Shown: one piece after another, positions 21,850-33,482 of the stretch | Layout: each line of letters opens with the position of its first letter | Numbering within the stretch: position 1 is the stretch's first letter | Origin: Siderastrea radians | Taxonomy: Eukaryota; Cnidaria; Anthozoa; Scleractinia; Rhizangiidae | Direction: 5' to 3' | DNA: 64,000 nucleotides | NCBI GenBank assembly: GCA_964017195.1 | Contig: OZ024889.1 | Coordinates: forward strand, 55,705,074-55,769,073 | The notes under the pieces: model-generated | Told to the model about the DNA's origin: nothing | Seen by the model: the letters and a program-made list of their open reading frames with translations, nothing else | The model's database searches: none | Made by a program: the position numbers and the translations under genes

Positions 21850-23951
21850 ACTAGAGTCAGTTCAACACACTTTAAACAGGGCATGAAATTGCGCCTAATA
21901 CAGTTGCCAATGTGCCTAAACTTTCTGCATTGTCAACCAAATCCTAAAAATTAGTTGCCAAATTGGTAACAAGAATTCTTCATCACACCCTACCCAAAGA
22001 CCATGTGAATTTTTCAGTTATAAAATGGGGTTGGAAGGCCTGCACGACTCCTACAATGTACTTCACCTCTTTGTCCACTGCACTTTATATACATGTGTGT
22101 ATCTCAGTCTTTCGACCAATGCTGCTTCTTGCATTTTTGTAGTCGGTTTAGTTTGGAGGATTTTCAAATGGTGACTGAATTGAGCATTACAACTCAAAAT
22201 AATGTCGCATTTCCAAGACTTTGATCTTGAGGTCACATCAATCTTTCTCAGATCACTATATGATGGAGTTCAGTTAAATATGACCTCGGATTGTCTGTTA
22301 AGCGACATATAAGGTACGTTGAATTTACCTCATTTAAGAACTCGATAGGTTTTTCAGCCTCTCATATTTGAATTTGTCACAGACAATTATTAAAGAATCT
22401 AAATTACTATAATCTGCAACATGATGAGTTTCTTTCCTGACGTTTGTAATGCCTAGTCCGGCTTACTATTGTGTTTAATTCTGTCACAGGATGTTGTGTT
22501 TCGCATCACGGAGTGTGATCCAAGGACCCCTTTCGTCAAGAAATTGAAGTTTTAACATTTTTAAAGCTACATGTATGCAACATGTAATAGATGGCTGAAC
22601 TCTGCTTCAATCAAACATGTGTCTTTAACCCTCTTGACAATATGAGTTTCACGTTTTGGGGCTTTATATGCCCACATGATAAATTATTGCTGAGTACATG
22701 TATCTAGGCACACACTGGACATTCACAAATGCTTGGAACAAACCCATGAATCTGGTAACCACTTTAAAATTGTTGATTGCAATGAAAATCTTCCATATGC
22801 AAACCCCTCAAAAAGGAAACTTTTAGAAATGCACAAAATTCCACCTTAAGCCACTGGAGCATTGTCAAATGCAAATGGGAAAGACCTGAAGTTGCTATTA
22901 TTCTAGGTCTCATTCTAATTTTATGAATTCATGTTGTTACATATCAGTATCTTTGATTTAAAATATCAATAATATATTTAAATCACACAAAACGTTTAAG
23001 AACTCACTCCTTCTAACTTGGCAAATGTATGTTCATTTCAAGTTCAATCGCCTTTGACTGGTCATTGAAGAACAATTTACAGATGTAGGCTTTTAATGCA
23101 TTCAATTTAATGTGCTCACATATCTGAGAGAAACTGAATTGTTGCTTAGCGTGTAGGCAACATGAAATTACCTTCAACTAAACTTATTGTGAAAAGCGTT
23201 AGTCACTCTACTAACACATGGTTTTGAATTCGTGACTACTTTTAACCAGTGAGAATTAACACTGTCCACCCTGGGGGCAATTTTACTGAACAGCGGCCCT
23301 TTTGATTTCTGTTCCTTGAAGAATTGCACGCTTTACACACTGTATTAAGGCTTGTTACACTCATTTGGCAGAATGTCGCAAAGAAGGGAACTAATTTGTT
23401 TAAGCCCTCGATAGAGAATAAAATGTAAGTTACTCACCTTGAAATCGGTTAGTCCGTTTACAACCATCTTGAATCGAACAATTATCCACCATCTTTACTA
23501 TCAACTTCCACTGAAGCAATTTGGGTTGAGCCTCACTTATCGTAAGCGAAAGTAGTCCAAAAGAATCGTGTAATAAACCATTTTCGCGTATGATAAACTT
23601 GCAACTCTTGGCACCTTGATCAACGTAATTTGAAAATGGCCGCCTCACCGGTAAGACAGCCATGCGACCGGGCCGCTTTCAAGAGGTCATGTGTCTTACA
23701 ACCGCACGCTTGAAAATTGCAGGCGCGCGTAAACAGTGACCAGTGATTCTTTCCTGGAGTGTTCGGTATTTGGTGGCTATCGCCGTGTCGTTTATGTACG
23801 CCAGAAAGGAAAACATGGATAGTTTTTTTATTCCAGTGGTTGAAGAGTTGTAGTATTCGATGCAGAGCTACCTTCTCTTCATAAAGGTACAGTATTAATC
23901 TTTAATTTCTTGAACAGATTCTAAACTATGTCTTATGCAGTTGGACGCCAT

Positions 23952-24145
23952 TGGGCCATTCCATTTCATGTATGCACCCCCACTAAAAAAGGGAGATGTT
24001 TTTGAGAGATCAAAGGAACCGACATAGCTACTCCTTCATAAATGACTTTTGAAACCCCCTCCCTTCCCTTTAGGATTTCCCTGTACCTCAATGGGAGTGG
24101 GGGGGGGGGGGGGGGGGGAGTTGCAGACATCACATGGAATGGCCC
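23952..24145. mobile_element. 194 bp MITE-like element with poly-G core
   Basis: Ends tgggccattccatttcatgt...gcaccccc and its inverted counterpart gggggag...acatcacatggaatggccca. The internal G tract (about 22 G) pairs with the left C run. Confidence 0.75.
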
Positions 24146-25799
24146 ATTTTGTGTCGACAGAAAAGCCGAGTATGGCACCCACACATAAACATCCTGTGAA
24201 AAAAAGGAGCTTCATTTGAAACATATTCAAATTTTAATAATGAGTTAGACTTTTAGAGGAATATAGAATATAATTCGGAGATATCGACTTTTCTTGCCAT
24301 TGAATAGGTTGAAAAAAAGAATTATTTGTATGCTCGAGTTTATACAGCTTTATATCATCAAGGAGCACTCTCGTTCTGCAACCAGTTCAGAAACGATCTT
24401 TACAACAGCTCGCTTTGTATACAGTGCAGCAGCACAAACACTAATATTAATCAAACTGTTACTCAGTCAAAAGATTGGGTACAGCTGACCCTGTGGTCGA
24501 CAAGCAAAAAATTAAGAATATCTGACCCCATTTGCATGTCATTGAATAAGAATGGTCTCTTTTGTTCATATTCAAAACATTGATGCACTTGTAAATAAGT
24601 GGCTGGGGGTTCTTAAATCCCTTCCTCGACATTACCTACTGTTGTATTCATTTTCTTTACTAACATGAAATCCACAAGAAAGTGAAGTTATTAGAGTGAA
24701 ATAATCACAAGTCCTGTCATCAATTACGTGATACGCTCTTAAAAGTCGTTGTTGTGTAATTGTCTCCTAATAATAATATGTACTTATTGACTGAGTGGGA
24801 GGGCTGGATGGGAAAGTATTTGGCTCTAGCGCATGGAATACGGGCAGAGTAGTTCCATGCGCCATGACCAAGATCCAAATATTTTGCCGTCCGGCCTGAC
24901 CTAACTTACAGCGTAGTCAAGAAGTATTTTATCATACCACCATTTTAAGGCTGAATTTGATTAGAAAGTTACGGAAAGGTCTTGATAAATACTAAATGAA
25001 GGAAGACTTGTGTGCACACTATAGTAATCAGGTGACAATGTGTGCGGAGCTGGACAGCTCTTCTGGACCAGCTCACACCAACCTACATGTATCTGCCCCT
25101 ACACACATCATCTCCTGAGTATGTTTTCAATATAATTGCATGAGTGAGGTCGTACGGTGGTATGATAGTAGTATTTATTTGAAGGCATCATTTCATGACT
25201 TCTCGTTTACTTTTATTTTATTCTTTATTTTCAGAGGTAAATTTCAACTGGCAAAGGAAGAGGACATTGTGGAAAAAAGTGTTCTTTCTCAAAGGGAACT
25301 CTGCAAATCCATGCCTAGTACACTGCCTAACTTCAGTGGAGTGTGGTTGAAGCTGTGTCATGAACAATATTTTTTTTAAGATACTTTATAGTTACTTGTG
25401 TCATGGACAATTTTTAAGGATATACTTTTTTTGTAAACAGAAAATAGTAGCATAATAAGATGCTTTTGCTGCTTTGGTACATGTATGTATTCATCCTTTA
25501 TTCAGTTGGTGTCCTCAATTCAACAAGCGAACTAACACATAATTTACACAAGGAATTTATTTATTTATTAATTTTTGAGTCATGTATGTACCTTTCAATT
25601 TTGTTTGCCTGACCTGTCCTCAAAGGTTCAGGAATACCTCAATGTTTAGAAAACAAGTTAAGACTTGTTTGACTGTGTGATACATTAAATGTCCTTTTTA
25701 TAACTTCCTGGAAGTTCCAAAGACATTTTACTGAAATATCCTCAACTTGAAGTCTGTCAAGTATTTAAGTCAGGGACTTAAAGTTGCTATTCCAAGTAA

Positions 25800-26125
25800 A
25801 TTGCCAATATTTCTCATATTTAATTTAGTCATTCCTATTTATTCTCATAAATTCCCAACCATTTTTATTAGCCCAAGCCATTTAATTTAGCCATTCCCAT
25901 ATATTCTCAGACATTCCCAAGCCCTTTCATTATCAGTTTTGGTATTATTGGGAATTCCTAGGAATTTCTAATAATTCCAAGTACAGTTTTAACACATTGC
26001 CATATATTCCCAGAAATTCCAAGCTTTTATGTTTTTCCTAATTTGCATGTCTTGGAATCGTTTGGAATTCCTAGGAATTCTTAAGAATTCCTAGGAATTC
26101 CATCTTTTCTGGGAATTCAGTTTAA
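25800..26125. repeat. Second AGGAATTCCT array
   Basis: Half motifs (attcc, ttccca) from 25840, rising to full ggaattcctaggaattc units at 25948-26100. The order of decay is the reverse of 17125-17495. Confidence 0.8.
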
Positions 26126-28154
26126 ATCTAGCACAGGTCTGCAACACAAACAGAGGATGGTAAGCCTGTGAGACAACTGGAAGCGTAGCTACATTATCAC
26201 TGGCCTGTTCGCGCATGCAGAAGCACTTTTCGATGCAATTTCAGCTATTATAGTTTGCAGCTTGATTACTCACACGATTCTTGTGGTAAAACAACGATCG
26301 CAGAGCCGACTACTATTTATTTAAATTTCAGCTTCAATCAGCGACTTGGTGTCATGATATGTTCCTCGTTCCCTTTTCTTCCCAATAGTGTTATATTCGC
26401 TGATCTCGCGTTTTGACTGACACCATTAAGCGTCGTCATTCAGTGTTTTCTTATGATCGGCGAGTACTGAGAACCTAAAACCTTAACAAATATTCGGACC
26501 TCTACCATAACGAATTAAACACAAGCGTAGCAATTTCCCCTCGGTACATGCGTGGGTCAGATTGCAGTGCTAAGTTTGGTTTGCTCCTTAGTAATCATAA
26601 GCGAAATGGAAAATCGAATTTTTGATCGCAAAAACAAAAGCCAACAACTTAAAGGAACGCAACCCTAGTTGTTCGCAGCCTATTTAAATATTCTGAGCTC
26701 CTATCTTTAGCAGAGCGTTGAAATTTAACAATTGTGTACTAAAGAGCAGAGAACTGACTGATCCATGGCAGGTACATTATTTTCAGTTGATTTTGGGCTC
26801 CTTGATATGGCTCAGATCCAGGTAGTGGGAAATCGATTCAATGTTTCAAATGAATATCCGGGTATTTCCTTTAAATATAAACTTGTGATAACACACTCAG
26901 GATAAAGGAGTGCGCGTTTAGTTGAAGGAAATCAAGGAATTTGAGCGATACCGTGTACTTTCCGGCGAAGCTGCATTTTAAGAGAAAATATAATAAAGAG
27001 TGATAGTGGAAAGAAAGCAAAAATTGGCTACGTAGGGCGCGGTGCAAAGAAGTAGACTAAACTGTATTAAAAAGCTACACGCATGGTTTGTCCTCCCGTT
27101 GCGCTTTGGTCAGCCGGTTATTCAGTTGCAGGTATGATCCAAGTGTCCATATTGTTAGTATTATTATAAAAGACTTTAGTAAAGTTACCTTTGCACTTGA
27201 ACTTTCCAGAAACTTCCCTTTGATGAATTGTAGATCTGCGATGTTATCAATGCGAAGTGGACAAATCAACTAATTTCCCCGCTTGCACGATTTTCATTTC
27301 AGATTTAAATGATAATGACAGGAGGAGAAACAATCAACGGGTTTGATTTATAGTCTGTCTAACTGTTAGGAGTTAATTGTTGGAGTAAGGCACCGATTTT
27401 CTTCCAAAAGCCTTTATTAGAGACGATTTAGAGGATGCATTAAAACAAACCAGTCATTTTAGCAATGGATTCTCCGCTCACCCTATCGGATAGATATCGC
27501 TACAGGCAATTTCCATGTTTTGAGCTTCCATAAATTTAAATAAACTGGCTATAACCTTTCAATTGATACGCTCCGTTAACCGCAAGAGGTATTTATTTTG
27601 TTATTCCTCGCAAACCGTTCTAATAGTCTGCAGTCTTGATTGATAGTACACATGTATGTGATCAAAGTATTGAAAAAACAACCAATGCATAAAGCAGAAA
27701 AGTGATTTTTGACTTTCTATGTCGCCGCTCAGGTCCATTTTTTTTTTAATTTTCCAGAGTCTTTTGGCGAAATTTCTTCTTAAGTGCTTATTGATCTTGA
27801 AACGTCGTGATACGTAAAGGTACATGGAGGCAGAGTAAATACCTCCGCGGACCACGTTAACGCCCTTGTAAACAACAAAAGAACTTGTCATTGATTCTCA
27901 TAAGTGGGAAAGGTATAAGAGTAAAATTGCTAACAAATGTTCTTTGTTTTTTACTGATGCCATCCTTACGATAACAAGTAGTTACATAGCTACATAGTTT
28001 ATGTAGAGTAGAAAACGCTGAGGTAAATTGAGTGTCTTGGACTCGCTTGAGTAACTCAAACTGGCCGTTAGATCTAAAATTGTGGGGATAATTTAAGCAA
28101 TAAGCCTTAAAATGAATTTATTTCGTTATGCTCCGTTAATCCTGCACGCAAACG

Positions 28155-28162
28155 ACTCTTCC
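28155..28162. repeat. Target-site duplication ACTCTTCC (left)
   Basis: Identical to 39189-39196. Brackets the 11 kb element. Confidence 0.85.
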
Positions 28163-30653
28163 GGTATATACTCCATGGGAGAATGCCATGGATGCATTGG
28201 CCTTATAGGCAATACACCCCTGTATACTTCCAATACCCTTTTATACCACCCGTTTACCCTTGAATACCCCTATATACCCTTGTATACCCCTGTTTACCCT
28301 TGAATACCCCTGTATACCTTTGTCTACTCTTGTTTACCCCTGAATACCCTTATATACCCCTGATTACCCTTGTATACCCCTGAATACCCTTATATACCCC
28401 TGTTACATACCCCTGTTATATACCCCTGTTTACCCTTGACTACCCCTGTTTACCCTTGAATACTCCTGTCAGTACCTTTGACTACTCCTGTTTACCCCTG
28501 AATACCCTTATATACCCCTGTTTACCCTTGTATACCCCTGAATACCCTTATATACCCCTGATTACCCTTATATACCTCTGTTTACCCTTGTATACCCCTG
28601 TTTACCCTTGACTACCCCTGTTTACCCTTGAATACCCCTGTTTACCCTTGAATACCCTTGACTACCCCTGTTTACCCTTGACTACCCCTGTTTACCCTTG
28701 ACTACCCCTGTTTACCCTTGAATACCCTTGTATACCCCTGTTTACCCTTGACTACCCCTGTTTACCCTTGAATACCCCTGTTTACCCTTGAATACCCCTG
28801 TTTACCCTTGAATACCCGTGTATACCTTTGACTACTCCTGTTTACCCTTGAATACCCTTATATACCCCTGAATACCCTTATATAACCCTGTTTACCCTTG
28901 TATACCCCTGTTTACCCTTGACTACCCCTGTCTACCCTTGAATACCCCTGTTTACCCTTGAATACCCCTGTATACCTTTGACTACTCCTGTTTACCTTGA
29001 ATACCCTTATATACCCCTGAATACCCTTATATACCCCTGTTTACCCTTGTATACCCCTGTTTACCCTTGAATACCCCTGTTTACCCTTGAATACCCCTGT
29101 ATACCTTTGACTACTCCTGTTTACCCTTGAATACCCCTGTTTACCCTTGAATACCCCTGTATACCTTTGACTACTCCTGTTTACCCTTGAATACCCTTAT
29201 ATACCCCTGAATACCCTTATATACCCCTGTTTACCCTTGTATACCTCTGTTTACCCTTGACTACGCCTGTTTACCCTTGAATACCCCTGTTTACCCTTGA
29301 ATACCCCTGTATACCTTTGACTACTCCTGTTTACCCTTGAATACCCTTATATACCCCTGTTTACCCTTGTATACCCCTGTTTACCCTTGTATACCCCTGT
29401 TTATCCTTGAATACCCCTGTTTACCCTTGTATACCCCTGTTTACCCTTGAATACCATTGTATACCCTTGACTACCCCTGTTTACCCTTGTATACCCCTGT
29501 GTACCCTTGTATACCCCTGTTTACCCTTGAATACCCTTGTATATCCTTGAATACCCCTGTTTACCCTTGAATACCCTTGTATACCCCTGTTTACCCTTGT
29601 ATACCCGTGTTTACCCTTGAATACCCCTGTTTACCCTTGTATACCCCTGTTTACCCTTGAATACCATTGTATACCCTTGACTACCCCTGTTTACCCTTGT
29701 ATACTTTTGTGTACCCTTGTATACCCCTGTTTACCCTTGAATACCCTTGTATACCCTTGAATACCCCTGTTTACCCTTGAATACCCTTGTATACCCCTGT
29801 TTACCCTTGTATACCCCTGTTTACCCTTGTATACCCTTGTTTACCCTTGTATACCCCTGTTTACCCTTGAATACCCTTGTATACCCTTGACTACCCCTGT
29901 TTAACCTTGAATACCCTTGTATACCCTTGACTACCCCTGTTTACCCTTGAATACCCTTGTATACCCTTGAATACCCCTGTTTACCTTTGAATACCCCTGT
30001 ATACCCTTGACTACTCCTGTTTACCCTTGAATACCCTTGTATACCCCTGTTTACCCTTGTATACCCCTGTTTACTCTTGAATACCCTTATATACCCCTAT
30101 TTACCCTTGTATACCCCTGTATCCCCTTGACTACCCCTGTTTACCCTTGAATACCCCTGCATCCCCTTGACTACCCCTGTTTATCCTTGAATACCCCTGC
30201 ATACCCTTGAGTACTCCTGTTCACTCTTGAAAACCTTTATATACCCCTGTTTACCTTTCTATACCCCTGTTTATCCTTGTATACCCCTGTTTACCCTTGA
30301 ATACCCTTATATACCCCTGTTTACCCTTGTATACCCCTGTTTACTCTTGTATACCCCTCTTTACCCTTGAATACCCCTGTATACCCTTGAATACCCTTGT
30401 ATACCCTTGACTACTCCTGTTTACCCCTGTTTACGCTTGTATACCCCTGTTTACCCTTGTATACCCCTGTTTACCCTTGTATACCCCTGTTCACCCTTGA
30501 ATACCCTCGTATACCCTTGAATACCCCTGTTTACCCTTGAATACCCTTATATACCCCTGTTTACCCTTGTATACCCCTGTTTACCCTTGTATACCCCTGT
30601 TTACCCTTGTATACCCCTGTTTACCCTTATATACCCCTGTTTACCCTTGTATA
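28163..30653 (+). repeat. Left TIR: TACCCYTGNN decanucleotide satellite
   Basis: After a unique 95 bp outer end, about 240 tandem copies of a 10-mer: tacccctgtt, tacccttgaa, tacccttgta, tacccttgac and tacccttata variants alternate. It stops abruptly at 30653. TACCC and TTG are nearly invariant while the last two bases vary, giving 20-40 bp higher-order patterns. Confidence 0.95.
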
Positions 30654-31860
30654 TGAATTACGAGAGCTTGACCCAGTTGACAGAAGAGAAATTTATGCGT
30701 CTCTTAATACACAACAACAACATGTAGCTTTATTTGTAGTACTGCAAAAGCACAAAACATAACTACGAATCTAAATCAGCTGCATCAGGGCTAATTGTAA
30801 GCGATTTCTTACGTAAATCAAAACCTTAATTTTTTACTATAGGTCATCAGACTGTAAGAAATTTATGTGATGGATAATTGTTTGAAACTTGGTAAATGCA
30901 ACTCTATTTTACCATAAAACTTACTCCTAAGAGTTGAGTAACCCTCACAACAGAAAAGATAGTGGGTCTAATCTTCGTTTTCGTTACATTTACAAGTATA
31001 AATATGAATATATGAAATAGTCACATATTTGAACTGCGGATAAAGATAGAATTATGTGAAGATCATCGCAGTGAAAGAGAAGAAACCTGAAAAAATTCAG
31101 GCTTGAACGGGAATCGAACCCCATGACCTCTGCACTCTTCTATGAAGATTGAGGAGCCTGACGTGACTCTCTAGGAAGACAAACGAAAACTGGAAAATTT
31201 CACCTGAAAACCAGTGAAGTTAATCCAGTCGATTGGCGCAAAAAAAATGATAGGCTTTGTTTAACTATATTCTTGGCGGAAAGTCAAGACAGTATGTTAA
31301 CTACTCGTGAACACTAATCACTTAAGCCTGCAAAAATTTTAATTACAAAACTAACAAAGCTTTCGTTAAGGTGGCTATATTCCGCGACGACTATATACTT
31401 GAAATTGTTGAAACTCACTAATTTAGCACGAGAGTGGTCGTTCCGAAATAGGCAACCGTATTCACTATGAAAGGTGACAAACATGGCACAGAACATCAAA
31501 AAAACACCTTCAATGCAATCAATTGCTAAATTTAGTTGTCGCTAGTAGTAGTGACCTTTACGTATTACCAAGGACTACAAATCAGTTTCCATGAGATAGG
31601 TTTCTACAGTTGAATGTCATAATTAGTATGGGATTATCCCAAGCCAACTGGTTTGATACGTAAATAAAGTTTCTTACTTACTTTACTTACTTATATAATA
31701 GCCCGGCTGCACCTTCAAAGAAATAAATTGCTAAATTGAGTTGGTAATAGTGACCTTTACATATTACCAAGGAGTACATGTTAGTTTGTTAGACCTCAAG
31801 TGATCTTCCGTGATACAGGTTTTTACAGTTCAATGTCATAAAATGGCCTGTATTCCGAAA
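30654..31860. other. Element interior, non-coding left part
   Basis: No gene seen. Contains a B-box-like tRNA-derived fragment (31085-31160), a CTTA microsatellite (31671-31695) and a diverged direct duplication (31525-31625 versus 31730-31845, sharing 'agtgacctttac.tattaccaagga'). Confidence 0.5.
31085..31160 (-). repeat. Possible tRNA-derived SINE fragment
   Basis: The minus strand carries GGTTCGATTCC (31110-31120 reversed), an exact pol III B-box, followed by a short hairpin CCTGAATTTTTTCAGG. No convincing A-box was seen. Confidence 0.35.
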
Positions 31861-31861
31861 T

Positions 31862-32653
31862 TTAGCCTTTAATTTCTTCTTGTCGCTTCTTTAGGTAACT
31901 TAATTTTCCGGTGATTTGTCCACGTGACTTAAAAGATGCTGTTATTTTTAATAATTTTGCTGCGTTGCTTTGAACCACAAAGTTGTATAACTGGTGTACA
32001 TTTTCCTGGCTGGGTAGCACACTAGTTGCGTACAGGAACGATTCTGTCATGTGGAGTATGCACGTTTCAAGCCGAGTCCAGCCCTCAGTTACCTCGGGCA
32101 TATTACTTTCGTTGACGTAATGAGTTCCTCTGCGTCGCTTCAAGGAAGGTGGACTTGAAAATATCTTCTTTCTTTTCATTTTTGGTACTTCCTCTATTTT
32201 GTCGGTGTTTCTGGCCCCAAAGGTGTTTCCGCAGTTGTAGCATTTGCAGCTCTTACAACACTTTGCTTCCTTCACATAACAAGGGCATCTGGACATTTTT
32301 TTGCCCTCCACATCAACACAGGACACGAATGATGGGTCTTTGGTTTTGCGTTCTTCTCCACATCTGCACCAACGTTTGTCTTCCGCTTTCTGCAGTCCAA
32401 TTTTATTGTTGCCGCAGTGACGGCATTTGCATGTTTTCATGCATGGCTCTCCTTTTCTTACACAGGGACACCTAGAAGCTTTCCCTTCCTCATCTTTGCA
32501 GGAAAACTGGTCCCTGGACTTAACGTTGCTGCCGCAGCTGCAACCTTTTCTTCCTGGTGTGGTAATCACACATTCTGTTTCATCGTCATCCAGAAAAAAA
32601 GTTAATCCATTATTACTGCGTTGTTCTTGGCCACTACCGTAGCATGTGTGGAA
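31862..32653 (-). CDS. CXC (tesmin/TSO1-like) cysteine-rich domain exon
   Basis: Likely the C-terminal exon of the element's transposase polyprotein, with a DNA- or zinc-binding role. Two copies of a CXC repeat are visible: CSCG..CK..SRCPC..C..CKCRHCGN and CRCG..C..SRCPCYVKEAKCCKSCKCYNCGN, then KMKRKK and a tail of about 90 aa. The frame is open from 32653; a possible acceptor (GGTAG|TGG, exon start 32633) follows the intron that begins at 32992. CXC domains occur in TSO1/tesmin proteins and in several DDE transposase families. The first in-frame residues LDDDETECVITTPG read as coding, so the start is not the GTG seen later. Confidence 0.75.
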   Translation of the reverse strand, partial: FHTCYGSGQEQRSNNGLTFFLDDDETECVITTPGRKGCSCGSNVKSRDQFSCKDEEGKASRCPCVRKGEPCMKTCKCRHCGNNKIGLQKAEDKRWCRCGEERKTKDPSFVSCVDVEGKKMSRCPCYVKEAKCCKSCKCYNCGNTFGARNTDKIEEVPKMKRKKIFSSPPSLKRRRGTHYVNESNMPEVTEGWTRLETCILHMTESFLYATSVLPSQENVHQLYNFVVQSNAAKLLKITASFKSRGQITGKLSYLKKRQEEIKG

Positions 32654-32879
32654 TTACGGGTGTTGCGCATTAATGAGAGAAACGTATTTTACACCTTGAA
32701 ATAACTGGTATTTTTGTTTGTTCTTCTAGGTGTGAAACATGTCTGAGGTACAGCTTAAAAACGCATTTTCTATATGTAATATGCAAGAGAAGACCGAGGG
32801 ACGTTCCATATAGAAAAAGGATAAGTAAAAGAAGGTCCCAAAAAGTTTCTTCAGACACAAATACATCGACATAAATTGC

Positions 32880-33000
32880 ACTGACCTGTTAACACTGTGG
32901 TAGCGTCATAATGTCACTGTCATAATGTCACTGTTAACACAATGTCATAATGTCACTGTTAACACAAATACATCGACATAAATTGTACTGACCTGTTAAC
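32880..33000. repeat. 107 bp tandem duplication over a splice donor
   Basis: acaaatacatcgacataaattg(c/t)actgacctgttaacactgtgg occurs at about 32858-32900 and 32965-33007 (period 107). On the minus strand each copy carries AACAG|GTCAGT, so the OTU exon has two identical candidate 5' splice sites. Confidence 0.75.
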
Positions 33001-33482
33001 ACTGTGGTAGCGTCATACTGTCCAGCACCATAATAATGGTAGGCTACATAAATGCATCTTGTCGTTTGTGTATCATCAGGTAGAAATGGCACATAAGGGT
33101 AGTTCTCCTTTGACGTCACAACCATGATAGGGAGCTTTAGGATATGTGCTAAAACTTTCATCACTACATCGCCGAGTGACCTGTCAAATACTCCATTTTG
33201 CCTAAATTCTCTGGCTGTCGTAGCAAGCGAGTCCTGGTCTTGATTGGGAACAAATGCTAGGAATTCATCGTTTTCTTTCAAAATTTCGTCTGCAAAAAGA
33301 TTGCGCAGTGTCTTGATGTCTTCCTCTTCATTTTTCAGAAGACCAAGCGTTGAAAGATGCTGCCACACCTCTTTGTCCTTACTTGTATAGGTGCTTCTTA
33401 ACATTCTTGCTACGCTGCGAAATGCGCAGTCACCGTCCTTAGCTGTACCGTCGATCTTCAGTTTAAATCCAGCCAGGAGCAC
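32993..33482 (-). CDS. OTU-like cysteine protease domain exon
   Basis: The frame MLLAGFKLKIDGTAKDGDCAFRSVARM contains the OTU catalytic signature DGDCAFRS (Asp and nucleophile Cys present). At the C-terminal end the family's GPGHYDA-type catalytic His motif reads GAGQYDAT, so the catalytic His is replaced by Gln (codon CAG). The coding exon probably ends at 32993 (AACAG|GTCAGT); reading continues to a stop at 32934 if unspliced. It overlaps the transposase frame by 25 bp in another frame. In related proteins the two would be continuous, so a frameshift near 33500 is likely. OTU proteases cleave ubiquitin-like chains; here the domain belongs to a transposon protein and its activity is doubtful. 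Confidence 0.75.

Larger units (their letters stand above)
21856..28154. other. Gene-free interval
   Basis: No gene recognised on either strand. Holds the short element at 23952, a poly-G run (24096-24118) and the second AGGAATTCCT array. Short frames (for example 24294-24583, 25140-25379, 27601-27891) lack recognisable motifs. Confidence 0.45.
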
